From NCBI GenBank assembly GCA_013398295.1, contig VZSF01003941.1:62001-126000 (forward strand): a stretch of 64,000 bases of DNA, read 5' to 3'. Below the pieces are notes generated by a model that worked only from the letters and a program-made list of their open reading frames with translations, was not told the origin of the DNA and made no database searches. Source of the stretch: Chionis minor (Eukaryota; Chordata; Aves; Charadriiformes; Chionididae). A program made the translations under genes and the position numbers. This document shows, in pieces, positions 1 through 18,500 of the stretch (position 1 is its first letter; every line of letters starts with the position of its first letter).

Positions 1-4775
<4,775 letters not shown>

Positions 4776-5475
4776 GTACTTGGAAGAATTAGAGAAGTGG
4801 ACTATTTAAATTCCTAATGGGTGGAGGGAACACTTTGCCCAAAATTTTTCTTTGATGAGAACTGCTACTGAATCAGAGTAGCATTCTGAATAATTAGTAA
4901 CTGCTTCAGCATTTCTTAATTGACATACTATCTTTTTGTATTTTTCCTAAATTTCACGTGACTTCATAGGAACTATTGTGCAATTCTGTTGGGTTTGATC
5001 ACTTCTGTTGGTAACCCCCTATGTTGCTTTAAATGTAGCTGAATTATTTATGAGCATATCTTGATGTATGGTGGGAAATATGTGTATGGTGTGGCAAATT
5101 AGAGCTAACACTTGGGGATCCATATCTCATTTCCCACCTATGTGAAATGAGAAGTCTGCAGTTTCCAGGCTTCCACCCATAAAGTAAATATGATTTAATC
5201 ACCAATAGCAGGTAGTAATTTCAGTGGGTGGAAACAAGGGAAACTGCCTTTACAATCAAAAAAGCTGCATCTAGAAACTGTAGTTCATGAAGAACTTGGT
5301 GGAGGCAGTTATTTATTACATCATCTTTAGAGGGTGGAATCTCATCTTAGAAGCTTTGCAGATGAAGAAAAAAATACCATGGTCTAGTGAGCTTATCCAA
5401 AGAAACTGACAAGTGTAGCAGTGAACATCTTTGTCTTGTGTCTATGGCCAAAAATAAATTATTTGGATTTTATTG
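4776..5475 (+). other. GNE 3' UTR (extent inferred)
   Basis: The sequence after the GNE stop has no coding signal. A canonical AATAAA at 5453-5458 is the first good poly(A) signal. Further AATAAA motifs at about 6112 and 6990 could serve longer 3' UTRs. The true end cannot be told from sequence alone. Confidence 0.45.
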
Positions 5476-8400
5476 TTTAGGGTTTTCTGAAGGGATTTAG
5501 TCTACTACTTTGCCTGCCAAATTATCAGAGAGGGAACTGTTTATCCTTTGGTAGCCAGTTAGCTGAAATTCAGCTATATGGTGCATCTGATCATAAAGAG
5601 TCTAGTTTGCAAGAAAACTCTTCTACTGCAGTGTCATAGTGTATCTCCTCAGCAGCTCTGGTGGCTGCAGGTACATTGGTTTTGTCCTGCATTCACCATT
5701 AGCTCACAGGATGGAAAGTCAAATCTGATCCTCATCCCCACCTTTAAGACATTCAGAAGCCTGGGAGCAAAGTATGTCAAATACCAATGAAGGCTTCCCT
5801 AGGTAAACCGTATTTCTTATGGTTTACCTTTCCTTATCTTGTATTTCCTTAACTAGTCCTTCTTGATATATAGCTCTGTCTCTATCCATCTGCTTTTTAG
5901 TACACTTCCAAGATGCTGTAGTAGTAACTATTTCACGCAAAGAGAAACTGAAAAACAGACCCATGTAAGTGATCAGCTATCCCTGAAAGAAGATACCAGT
6001 GGAGGAACAGTCACAAGACCGAATGCCCTGCATTTAATGGCCTGTTTTGACATCTGACTGTACAGCCACTGATAGTAATCTCAAAAGCCCAGTAATGTAC
6101 TAGTACAGGGGAATAAAAGGGGCTATTTCCACAGTCAAATATCTTCCCCAGTCAAACAACCTTCTGCAACCACTGCCTTCTGCTCTACAATAATATTGGA
6201 CTGAATAGCTGTTAGTATATTGAACCACTCTACTCGGATATAATCTGTGCAAGTTGCCTTCACTTCATCTTCTTTTCCACAAGGAATGCTTTCTGAGAAC
6301 TCACATCTTCATAGCAGATTTTAGAAACACCTGATCTCATTCTTTATGTCTCCAGGAATAATTGTGCAACCTCTATACCATAGTTTTTCTCAGAATCAGC
6401 AAATACTGGCTCTTAACCATTTGCCAAGTTGTTGTAGGCTTTGTATCACCAGGTGTTCTTAGCTCCTTCTCCTATGTATCCTGGTTTACTTTGTGATGCC
6501 CACTAACTTTGATACCAGCGCAGTAGCTCCATGAGCAGGCAAAGGAGAAATTTGCTTTGTGCTACACTGACAGTAGCTTACGTCAGGAGTAACAGCATTG
6601 AGGTTCTAACAGAGAGGAGCCCTGTCATTTTATCTTTCTATCCTCTAGCTTCACAAGGAATGCCTGACTAAAAGCGGGACCACGCTTTTGCTTTCCAGAC
6701 CTCCTGAACCTCTGTATTTTTGATACCTCATACTCTAGAGGATTTTTTTCACTTGCAGGTGAAGGAAGGTTGCAGACAGAAAACATGAAAGGCTAAAACA
6801 CATTTGAGAAGTTTTACTCACCTTTTAACATCTAGTCCTGTTCAGAAAATGGTTCTTCAAATGGTTCTTCAAATGCTTTTAAAAATATCTTTTATGTCAA
6901 CTGGACAAGAACCTGCTGCATATATGCAAGTGGTGCAGAAATTGTTACAGTTTTCCATGAGAAGATTGTGGGTTTATAAAATCAGAAAAAATAAAAAATC
7001 ATATTCAATAGCATATTAGTGATTTTATTTGTTTGTTTCTCCTTCTTTGCCTGTTCAGAAACCTCCCTCACACTTAAGGCACATTATTGTGGACCAGAGG
7101 TCTTATGGACACTAGCTCCCAATTGCATCTAGTCCCAGGGGAAGTGAGTATCAGGTGTTCACAGAACATCTGCAGTACTGTGCTTTGTGGTTACTTGATA
7201 CTGGCCCTGTGTCTTTTAGAGCAGCCCATACCATGGAGGTCATGGGCTCCAGTGAGAAAAAGCAAGCCTTTATATCCATTAGTGGGAGAGAAGGGGGGCA
7301 AATGCACAAGGCAACAGCTGAACTCTCCTTCCCCAGCTATTATCAGCATTTCAGAGACGAAGCAGCTGTGCATTCTCATTACCTGCAATGGCATCATCTG
7401 CTAGTACTACCTGTGGGAGAAGGAGGTTTGGTTTTGAAGTGTGCCTGGTAAACGCATGTGGTGTCCTAACTGCTGAAGCCTTAGCAAGAATGCCACTGTC
7501 CAGCCCTCTAAGCAGAATTGCATATGACACTTGAGCCTGGGCAAGCGGAGACACCTCATGTACATGCATGTTTATAATCAGCACTGCATGAGCAAGCACC
7601 AGCAGTACTTAAGCAGCAGAGTGGCAAAAGGTTGGAAAGTGAGTCAGAACTGCAGTTCTTAATGCTGCATCCTTAGACCTATAAATTGTGTTACCAATTA
7701 AGATCTTTACCAGTGCCCATACCTGGCATCTTGCGTGGACTGCTTCATCCATGACTGCTCTGCCTAAACAGAGAAACCCAACCAGCAAGGACTGTGAGGA
7801 GGCGAGGTGAGTTTTGTAGCTACCTTCATACAGATCATTTTGTTGCTTTGCAAGCCGCATAGCTAATCAGTACAGCATTAAGGTTTGGAATTTCTTTTTG
7901 GTCTCCTGAGCAGCAAGTTTAGTTATTCAGTATTTTGGCTCTTTGCCACCTAAACACTCAGAACTAACAAATGCCTTGGCCTTCTGGTGGTCTTCCTCCA
8001 TTTAAGTGTATCAAAATTGTCAGAAACCTGGGCTACTAACCCTGGAGTCAATGTCAGGTTTGTATCACAAAAATATCACAGACAGCAAGGTGTAGAGTTT
8101 GTACTCTGATTCAGTCTGCATCAGTGAAATCTGATTGTTGTGTCCCTTTACAATGCTGCAGAGTGCATGTGCATTAGTAAAACCCTTGGACCATTCCCGA
8201 TAACTGTGTTTGGAAAATAGTTTATCAAAGGCACATTAGAACTCGTGCTTTGGCAGCTGAGGTGTTGGTGCTAAAGCCATGTATTTAGTACAGTTGTTTT
8301 CGGCTGGTACCAAGCTATGCTTGCTTCATAATCTGAAACTTTGCAATGTGTTTTAGTAACAACTAAAAATGCCTCTGAGATTCTGAAGACACAGCCAAAT

Positions 8401-9552
8401 GCTTCTTAGGCCTTGCTTAAGTTTGCACATCCAGTTACCATGCTTCTGGGTTGGTTCATTTGGCAAGTTTACCCAAACCAAGATCAAACTGTATTCTTTG
8501 CTGTGGTGTCCAAACCACAGCAGCTTGTACACTGCAGTTCAGTATAAAATCAGACAAGGATGACTTTTTCAGGCTGAGCAAGGTAATGAGAAGGCAAGTA
8601 ATAACAGCAAATTCTTTCTGCTGCTGTCTTAATTGAGGGAAGCTTTTGAGTTCACAACCCTCCTTCTGACCTCACACAGGTATCAGTTGTATCCTTAATA
8701 AATCACAAATTGCTGTTAAGCTGTTATTGCCAGATAAAGAAACTTTTTATGCTTGAAAGCACACATTTTCTTCATTAGTCTAAAAAGAGGACAAGACATC
8801 ATGCCAGTTTTGCCTAGCTATGAGACCACCATTGCTGTAATTCTGTATCTGCAGGTATTCTGAATACTAGGTCATCCAGCTTTTTTTGCATAAGCACATT
8901 ACACAGAAATTTTAAATACAAATAAAGTGCCAATTTTGTGCTTAATTAGAACGCTTATGAAGACTGTATTTAAGGTCAAATTGTAAAGAAATAGCCCGAT
9001 TTCCTCCAAAGGTTCTTTTATTTTTAATTTCAATTTCACAATCCTCTGATAAGTATGGATATAGCACTTTTTAAAAAGCTAGTAAGATTTTACGTCGTCC
9101 ATACCTCTTGCCTTGAGCAGGGTAAAATTTCTGCACATGGTAACCAGCTGTGACCAGTAAACAGCCGCATGAAGCAAGAGATTACAGGCATTGCAAGACT
9201 GTAATTGTACATAATTGTCAGTGAAACTTGCATTACTGATGCAAGATCTAATGAAATACTACCCTGTTTAACCGTGTTAAGTGGCCCACCCTTCCTTGGA
9301 CTAGAACATACCAAACACTTAAATGGACCATCCCCTACTAAGTCAGACCACAAAGGCCTGGCTTGTAACTAACCTTGTAACATCTGAGGATCCTGGAGAT
9401 CCGGTGCAGCCCCAGGCACACTACCACCCAGTGCCACAGCGTGCTGCTGCAGCACAACAGTTCTGCAGAGGAACAAGCCTGCACATGTGATGGGTTCCTA
9501 CTGGAGGAATCCTCTTTCAGTAAAGACAACAGATGCCCACCTTGTCTAGTCT

Positions 9553-9632
9553 AAAATACAAGCCCCCTGTAAACGCTACGTGAGAGCAAGGAAGCAGCAG
9601 AATAAATTATCAGTTTGTTTCAAATTTAACTA
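9553..9632 (+). repeat. Degenerate repeat, copy 1
   Basis: It shares gagcaaggaagcagcagaat and atcagtttgtttcaaatt, and a block like gccccctgtaaac, with 11374-11472 in the same order. The two copies differ by substitutions and small insertions. I do not recognise the family. Confidence 0.6.
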
Positions 9633-9795
9633 TACTTTTCCCTCTTCAGCAGCTGCTCAGAAAAAAACATCAGCAAAAAAAACAGGCAAGCCAGAGCATG
9701 TTAGTGTATACATATCACAAGGTCTAAGTATCTCTAAAAAAACCAAAACAATAAAACACCCAAAACACCCACCTCATTCTCAGACACAAAGTCTG

Positions 9796-10315
9796 AGTAG
9801 AGTGCTGGTGAGGCCAGATCTGGAGTGCTGAGTCCAGTTCTTGCCAGTACAAGAGATACGGACATACTGGAGAGTGTCCACCATATGGCCACACAGGTGA
9901 TTAAGCAACTAACACATCTCTTATATGAGGAAAGACGAAGCAAGTTGGAACTGTTCAGCCTGGAGAGGAGAAGGCTCAGGAGGAATCTCAAATGCATACA
10001 AATATCTGAAGGGAGGGTGCAAAGAGGACAGAGCCAGACTCTTCAGTGGTGCCAGGACAAGAGGCAACAGGCACAAATTGAAACACAAGAGGTTCTTCCT
10101 TCAACATCAGGAAACGCTTTTTCACCTTGAGGGTGACCAAGCACTGTCACAGGTTGCCCAGAGAGGTTGTAGGGTCTCCCTCCTAGGAGATATTCAAAAG
10201 CTGACTAGATATGGTCCTGGACAACCAACTCTAGGTGGCCCTGCTTGAGCAGAGGAGTTGCACCAGATAACCTCCATAGGTACCTTTCAACCTCAGCCAG
10301 GCCATGATTCTGTGA
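9796..10315 (+). mobile_element. CR1 LINE fragment, 5'-truncated
   Basis: The sequence follows the 3' part of avian CR1 in sense orientation. It holds diagnostic stretches meaning 'received the gene truncated': ctgttcagcctggagaggag, then a run through gggagggtgcaaagagg, and the terminal cctttcaacctcagccaggc with ccatgattctgtga as tail. It is moderately diverged, so older than the CR1 pair inside CLTA. Confidence 0.85.
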
Positions 10316-11373
10316 CAGCACTGACACAGGAGGTAAGGGAGACTGAGCTAGCATACTTGAATATAAAACTAAGGCAGAAGAGAGAATCTACAAAATCTCA
10401 GCACAAAAGCTACAAGGATATAAACAAAACCCACAGAGCTGCTTGGTAAGTGTTCCAACTAGATGGTGTACACAAAAAAAATGCAGACACATTATTAGCC
10501 CCTGCAAACCCAGCTTATAAAACACTGTTTTAACTTGTGTAACTTGACTTTGGCCTTGAATTTGAGCATCTTTGCGCATTTTCTTGGATTGCAGCTCAAA
10601 ACCATGCCCTTAACGCTATGAGATAGGACAATGTGGTGATCAGTTCTGTAACTCAGTGTGCAGGAACCCTCTAACCTACTGAACTTTCAAATTACAGTAA
10701 ATTCAAATTAACATTTTAAACATTGTATATTTAATGCAGTGGGCTTTGTCCTACTAAGTTACCAACTCATTTTAGAAGCCTTTGTCCGTAGAGCTTTGGG
10801 GTGAGTAGAAGAAAGCAGTTTTCAGTCAAGGTGAATGCATAATTGGTCAGGGCTAACACTGAGTATCAGTATTCCATGGACTTGCTCTGTGCTTCAGTCC
10901 TATTAAGTGTGGTATCCCTGTGCAGTTCAGAAAATACGTTCCTGTTCAATCTTCCATGCAATTAAGCTTCCGGACCTGTGGTCTACTACCATTTTCATCA
11001 CCACTCATCAGCAGCATGTGAATACACTTGTAAACATGAGAATAGCTCTAGTTACTATAGACAAGAGTGAGGTACAGCTTAACTATTGAAGGCCAATTGG
11101 CAACTATTTAGTATCTTCTTATCAACCAAAGGGACACAGCTGCTACTAAGACAGTTACTCTGCAGCAACTTCCTGAACCGTACTAAGTTTTCATCTGTAT
11201 TGCTCTTCAAACTGCCTGAACTAACCTTCCAGCTCATACACAAAAGGTATTACAGTAATTCTGCTACACACTAATTAAGCTACTGTATCTTTGACAAAAA
11301 TGATAAAATAATGTATGAGACTGAACAGACTATTCTTACAAGATGGTCAGGTAAATCTTACCAGAGTAAGGCC

Positions 11374-11472
11374 AGAATACAGCCCCTGTAAACACTATGT
11401 GAGATTTAAGAGCAAGGAAGCAGCAGAATAGATTTTCTCTATCAGTTTGTTTCAAATTCAACCACCTTGGCA
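11374..11472 (+). repeat. Degenerate repeat, copy 2
   Basis: This is the partner of 9553-9632, with the same block order. Two short insertions lie between the shared blocks: one before agcaaggaagcagcagaat, and one giving gattttctct before atcagtttgtttcaaatt. It lies 1.8 kb from copy 1, which points to an old local duplication or a shared low-copy repeat. Confidence 0.6.
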
Positions 11473-12104
11473 AACAGCTCCAACCCAGTAGAAGAGCAGC
11501 AGTAAGAACACATCTTCCCTTCTCTTGCTTTCCAAATCTCCAGTTCACCCCCTGGTGGGAGAAAAGTGTCTGCAAGAGTCAGTAAGGACATTAAAGACAC
11601 AGTTCAAAAATACCCAAACAGCCTCTGCACACAACAGGACTTTGCATATGAAGCCAGCATTGAATATGTGGCAGAATAGAATATGCAGTAGAATATCAAA
11701 GGCTTTAACTACTCAGTGCCCCATACTGTATTTCTAGCCCAAGATCTGCAGCTGGAGCAATGGCAGAAAACTACACAGAACTGCTTGCCTGCAGAAGGCA
11801 GTGTCCTCAGTTCCACTAGAAGTGAGATAAGCTCCTTAACAAGCCTGCTGCTCCCGTTTCGTAGAGCTTCTATCTTGTGTGATAAATTGTACGGGAAGCA
11901 GTTTTTAAACTAAAGCCCTCAAGAGCTTTAGGAAAGCTTGTAGACAGCCTCTTAGAGATCAGAAGCATTGATCAGTCACCAGCAAGGTGGAATCAGTAGC
12001 AATTAAGAGAAATATTTTCTCATCTCACACTCAATTCAAACATGCCCTGTTGAAAGGGAACAGGAGACCGTGAATTAAGAAATCCATCCAAAGTCAACAC
12101 ATTT

Positions 12105-12365
12105 TGCTGTTTAACAGATCTTTAATATCAGTAATGTGGGAAGTGACATCTCTGTGCACAACAGCACAGAGACTACAGTTTTGGAGTTTCATTTGAGACA
12201 CAAAGGGAGCACGAGGAAGAACATGCAATCAAACAATGATCAGCTCTAGATACATCATGAGGTTTGGTCCAAAAATGTTGAAACAATTAATTCAATTACT
12301 GCAAACATAGCTTCTCTGAGTAAGGTTAAGATATTGCATTTGTAGTGTTTCCATTGTGCTTTCCT
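12105..12365 (-). other. CLTA 3' UTR (end inferred)
   Basis: No coding signal follows the stop. An ATTAAA on the - strand (12126-12121) is the first plausible poly(A) signal, 240 bases downstream of the stop. A later AATAAA at 9022-9017 would give a very long UTR. Confidence 0.4.
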
Positions 12366-12537
12366 TCAGCGAACCAGTGGAGCCTGCTTGAGTGAGATGA
12401 GGACTGAACGCATGCGGGACACATCTTTTGCCTGCTTACTAGACTTGGGATTAAAGTCACAGAGCTGAGCCACACGTTCCCACTCAGTGCCTGGAAAAAT
12501 ATCTTCTGCATCATTCACAAAGGCTTCTTCAGCTGCC
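12366..12537 (-). CDS. CLTA: CLTA terminal coding exon
   Basis: Acceptor ctttag. The exon encodes [40 protein letters not shown] and [16 protein letters not shown], with TGA at 12368-12366. This C-terminal part holds the calmodulin/heavy-chain hub contacts of the family. The human protein ends VH and this one VR. Confidence 0.97.
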
Positions 12538-15500
12538 CTAAAAGCAATGCAATGCAGCTTGGGTTAATGCATTGTAAGACACTCCTCTCTTAGAGGATGC
12601 AGTTTCTTTAAGCATGTTTCATAAGAAATGTGACCTGACAGCTGCTTGTACACATTATGGCTACTTAAGCTCCCACTGCCCCAACCCTGGAGATGAAAGT
12701 AGCTTGCAGTAATACGCTATGCACAAGCAGTGCAGAGGATTGCTGTGTAAAATGCTGGAATACAGGTGTTTGGTTTTAAGAATAGTTACTGAGTCTTTGC
12801 CTACGGAGTCACCTCACAAGCTGCCAAGAAGTAAGGCACTCTTATAGGCATTTCATTTATGGAGAAATGACCAAGCCTTAATTAGTTAAGCCTCTGCCAC
12901 TTGACAGCTCACACACTTGCCAACTAGAAATTTACAACTCCCTACAAGTGCATCTTAAAACAGATTCCATTTGAGGATTTAAATCAGCCACAAGAACTAC
13001 AGGCTATCATAAAACTATCTGCTGATTATTCCCAATGCTGTAGTGAAGCAGCATGAATCAAAATTAAATCATGAATCCCATGCTTGTGGGTAGTATAAAC
13101 TAAAGCCTATCTTGGCAGATGGGATGACTTGTTTGAGGTCAGTTCACAGGATAAATACATTTACCTTGCTCTCACCCTAAGGAGACTCTGAAGAGGATTG
13201 GTACATTATGTACAGGTTAGTGCTAATGGCTTCCCAGCTGGATCCTTTTGGCATTGTTATGCTGCCAGCGACATTGCTTCAATGCAGGGATAACACTCCA
13301 GCATCTAGTTTACATAAACTGCAAGGCCCCTGGTAGCTGTCTGAGTGCAAGAGCAGTAAGCATCAAGAGATCAAACCAAATCCATCTACTCCAACAAATA
13401 ATACAGAAAAAGCAGTGAAGATGAGTCTCCCATGAAGGTTCAGCACTGTTCACAGGGATGATAAGGTTACAGACACCACTGAAGACAAGGGTCACTACAA
13501 CACTGCTACTTTATGTGACATGACACTTTTAAGGGGCAGTGAAGATTTTTTTTACTTAACTGTTCTAGGCTGTAGCAAGGATGATTTATGTTTGTGCTTG
13601 AAGGTGAAGAGAAGAAAAGAAACAAAGAGAAAGTTTAAGTCAGATATAGAAAATGAGAATGAGTTTAATGCAGATGATCAGCTGGCTGAACATGCACTAG
13701 TAGCTTAGCCTACATTCAGGAAACAGGCTGGCAATTGTATTCTGCAGCACTTATACTGCACATTTGAAGTGGATATCTGAAAATAAGGGTTTTATTGGAA
13801 AAAATCTATCAAAATCATCTCCAGGAGACTTCAAAGAAGGCAAATACCACCTGTAAATCCATCATTTCACAAATCTTTGTTTACATCCACCTACAGTTAG
13901 TAATGAATTCCACACTGGACCTTCAATATTAATGCACTCAAAGCCACACCATGGCTCACCAATACACCTTGTAAGGGTGTCACCTTAGAATCTGTGACAT
14001 GGCCATCTTTCAATTCAAGTCTACAAATTAAGGGAAGAAATTAAAATACATAAATAAACCAATGAACATTGCCATCCTTCCACCCCATGGATACTAGTAT
14101 ACTCACTGGGACTTGAAAGTCACAGTCATATTCTCATTGACCAGTTAGACTGGCAAAATGCTCTCCTAAGGTTCTTCCAGCAGCTAGTGCTGATTTTTCC
14201 AATATCACTTTCTTGTACTTTTTATCTGTTCTCTTATAGCATCCTATTTCTATATGCACACATCTCTTCTATCCTGGTTTACGGCAGGTGATTCCTTTCT
14301 ACCTTCCTTGGCTTGCAAAGCTTTATGTGCAAGCATTGCTTGAATATTTTTCTGATTATGTAGAGAAATGAGCACAGATCAGGAGCTCAATGCCTATTAC
14401 AGAGAATGCAGAACTAAACATTGTGCTTCTCTGTGGAAATGACTAGGATGAAATACAGTACCCATGTGAGACTGCAGATGCTAACCCACACACCCAGCAA
14501 AGCATCTTGCTACGCAGTGCTTACTGGCCTGGAAACAACTGTAAACCTCATACATCTAAATATTACTGAAGTCATCACCAGAATTCCAGCAGTATGTATA
14601 CCACATGACTTATCTGAAAGTGCTGGATGTTTTGCAGTGTACAGGATCCTTACAGGAAACTGCACTTAATACTGCAAAGTCAGTTCAAAAAGTAAAGGCT
14701 GTCTACTTACACTGGCCTGAAATACTCAGTCATCTTCAGCCATTCAACACTATTTCTGACTTATTTCATTACCTAGCTGACTAGCAAACATAATCAGTAG
14801 TTAAGCAACATACACATAACCAATCACGTCAGCGAAGGGTTGTTTGTAGAAAGCTTCATCTGCCACCCTAGGTAGCAAGTAGTCCAACAGGCAGGCAAGC
14901 AGGCAGGAGAAAAAAAATAAGGATGAGAAGTACGTAACACAGCTGAAGGCAGTTTTAACAAGCACATTAACCTTGTATCACCTAGACTTACTGTAACAGG
15001 AAAACAGCTACCACATGGAATGTATTAATTAAGCCACTGACTCAGAGGGGCACACAAAAGCTCTGCTACATCCTAGAAGTTGGGATCAGCTAGTTTAGGA
15101 CTAGAGTCCCAATGTCAGCATTAGGCTACTTCCAGTGGACAGAAATTACCATTAGGAGAAGTCTCACCAGGCTGATGAGAATGCCAAATACTCCTGCGCA
15201 ACACAGACACTCTGCTCCAGAATACATACCCTGCACTCAAACACTGGCCACAATAAAGGTGTGGGGGTATCACGAGCTCTGGCCACCAACTCAAGGAGTG
15301 CCAATCACATTTCCCTTTCTTGGCCCAACCAAAAGACTGTACCTCAACAAACGGAAGCGTCAAATCCATAATTCTGCAAGAAGTGTAGGCCTTCTTTCTT
15401 CCTTTAGTAAGTAGAGTCTGCCTAGGAATTTACTTAAGACAAACCTGCTGGCCATTTTGATAATAAAAATGGTGTTTCAAAAAAAAAAAACCAAACCAAA

Positions 15501-18500
15501 ACCCCACAACAGTTCATCTTTAAGTCTGTGGGTTCACAAAGTATAAAGAAGCCCTGATGAATACCTGGATGGAATGACACTAGCAATTAAGTCAGTAATT
15601 TACCTTTACATAGCTTGAAGTCAAAATTTCACAGGGAACCTCTAAAAGTGTAAGAGCCTACTAGACTAGCAGACAATTCATTAGTTTCTGCCTCAGGGCC
15701 CATAGTTAGGCAATTCAAACCCAACAGACATAGTCAGCATTTAGTTAGAAGCATTAGAACTGAGTCAAGTTATTTCTCAAACACTTCCAAAAGGAGAGGT
15801 CAAAGGTTTTAATACATCTAATAAAATAACCTGTAGCAAAAGCTAACTAGAAGGCTACTTCCATGTGTTCTAAAGATAAAAAATAAGACTGCTGGTCTCA
15901 AGGTAGGCAATCACAGTCACTGAAGACCTGTGAGGCTTAGACTACACAAACAAGTGGGTAGACTAAAGCTTTTTCTGGCCATGTTCAAACTTTGTCTCTT
16001 ACAGAATCATTAGTAATTCTGGTTCATTATCTTAATGCTTTCTCTTGGTATTCTTGGACATTTAATCTAGATATTAAGAAAAATAAAAAAGATAGTCTAT
16101 CACTGGAGACCCATTTCTTAGTAGAAGAGGTTACTTTAAAAATCTGAAGGACTAGTGCCCTAGGACATACTAGAAGTGTTCTAACCTCCCTCCCCCATTA
16201 CTTTCAGATCCAGTGACATAACTCTTCAGACAGCTGGAGAAACCTTACCTGTTGCTGGCTTTTGTTTTCTGGAGCTTTTCATCTTGCCTTGCATACCACT
16301 CCTCTAACTCCTTTATTGCTTTCTCTTTCCACTCTGCTTCCTGCTTTCGTGAGTTCGCATCTGAAGATTTAAGAGTTGATTTGTCAGTCGTGCTTGTTCC
16401 AGCTGAATCTTGCTAACATTTCAGCTGATGGTTCAGGGTGCACTGAAGTGCAGACAGTTGCTTGATCTACTCAGATAAAGGTTAGGAGATTTTGTGATTT
16501 AGGCCATAAGAAGTCTAAATACTATGAGCATTCAAAGCATTAGCTAAACAGAATGCACTGCATAACTGTGACAGTCCAGTTTAAGATAGACATTTGCAGA
16601 CTAATTCAGATTCACTAAGTCTGTTGGCTTGGAAACTGTTCAAAACCAAAGACAGTCACCTTGCTATGCTAGTGCTAGAACAAAGCTCAGTAAAGCCTCT
16701 GTACTTAAAGCAAAGGAGCCTGGCACTCAGCATGCTTTCACACCCAGCCTACACTTCAGGATAAGCTCATCTGCTGTAACTAACCCAGAAGAGCAGCAAC
16801 AGGCTCAGCTATATCCAGAATCACACTGTGCAGAAGGTTCTGTCCTACCAATTTCAAGCAAGCCTCCTCTCTAAGAGAAGTGGAAATCATACCAGTGTGA
16901 AGATTGTTATAAGCTGTGCAAAGGCAGGTATCATTGCATTTGATAGCTGTATTTAGTTTAGTTACTAGTCCATAAGTTAACTTTGCTGTTAGATTAAGAT
17001 CTGTGCAACAATGCTCGGCCTCAGCAGCTACAAGACGAGCAATCTTCATCCTTTGAAAAAAATGCTGAGAGCTGCAGTAATTATTAACTCTTTTCTGCTA
17101 ATAAAAGCTGTTCATTTTCCATCAGCTTATTTGTAAATAAATGGCAGAAGACATGAATAGTCTTAAGGTTCAGAGAGCCACTTGCTTGCTGACTCTAATA
17201 CCAGTATAAAGTCTGCTTACTGGAATACTCATCCAGGCTTGCTGCTCAAACTCAAGAAGCGTGTTAGATTCCCAGAGCCATGACTGAGAATTCTGCTGTT
17301 TAAGAACCTGCCACTAAGTTACACACAAGCAAGAGCACTACTGGAACAAACATCCTCTTTACCAAGTTGCTCCAGGCGCTCCTTTTGCTCCTCTCTCCAC
17401 TTACGAATGCTCTCCGGTTCTGACTGCAGTCGATCTACTTGGGATATGGCAGCACAAGAGTTTGTTGGACCATAACGCTCCTTAAAGAAAAGGAATACTA
17501 GTGTCATTTAAATATGACAACCAATTATTTCACAGAACTGCCTAGAAGCTACCTCAAATTACAGTTTCAGTCAACAGGTTGATGTCCAAAGTGGCATGCA
17601 ATCACAAGTGGTATTCCTCAGGGGTCAGAACTGGGACCACTACTATTTAACATCTTCATTGGCAACATGGATGTTGGGATTGAGTGCACCCTCAGCAAGT
17701 TTGCCAGTGACACCAAACTGTAGGGAGATGCTGACATGCTGGAGGGTAAGGATGCCACCCAGAGAGACCTAGACAGATTGAGAGGTGGGGCTCTGCCAAC
17801 CTCATGAAGTTCAACAAGGCCAAGTCCAAGGTCCTGCACATGGGTCAGGGCAATCCCATGCAAAAATACAGACTGGATGGATCGAGACCAGCCCTGAGGA
17901 GAGGGACTTGAGGGTGTTGGTGGATGAGAAGATCAACATGAGCTGGCAGCATGCACTCACAGCACAGAAGGCCAACCGTACCCTGGCTGCATCAAAAGAG
18001 GCATGGCCAGTAGGTCAAGGGAGGCAATTCTGCCCCTCTAATCTGCTCTCATGGGACCCCACCTGGAGTACTGTGTCTAGCTCTGCTGTCCCCAACATAA
18101 GGGCATGGACCTGCTGGAGCAGGTCCAGAGGAGGGCCACAAAGATGATCAGAGGGCTGGAGCACCTCTGCTATGAGAAAAGGCTGAGAGAGTTGTGGTTG
18201 TTCAGCCTGCAGAAGAGAAGGCTCTGGGGAGACCTTGTAGCAGCCTTCCCGTATCTGGAAGGCACCTACAAGAAAGCTGGAGAGGGACTTTTTACAAGGG
18301 CATGTAGTGATAGGACAAGGGGTAATGGTGTCAAACTAGAAGAGGATAGATTTAGATTAGATCTCAGGAAGAAATTTTTCACCATGAGGGTGGTGAGGCA
18401 CTGAACAGGTTGCCCAGGGAAGCTGTGGAAGCCCCATCCCTGGCAGCATTCAAGGCCACACCCGATGAGGCTTTGAGCAATCTGGTCTAGTGGATGGTGT

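Larger units (their letters stand above)
5476..12100. other. GNE/CLTA convergent intergenic region
   Basis: The 3' ends of GNE (+) and CLTA (-) face each other here. Visible content is a CR1 fragment near 9.8-10.3 kb, a degenerate pair of similar 80-100 base segments (9553-9632 and 11374-11472), and a 12-base unit repeated twice at 6849-6872. Several overlapping short open frames between 7.0 and 7.9 kb look like chance. I see no other gene. Confidence 0.6.

Noticed and set aside
7087..7860. Cluster of overlapping open frames of 60-105 codons on both strands
   Set aside because: There are no splice context, family motifs or poly(A) arrangement; overlapping frames on both strands suggest chance.
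15112..15414. A 100-codon + strand frame with an antisense 82-codon frame in CLTA intron 4
   Set aside because: It resembles no known family, lies within an intron and has no supporting signals.
17785..18404. Open frames of 120 and 99 codons, repeated at 24825-25444
   Set aside because: They are fragments read from non-coding or broken parts of CR1, not host genes.
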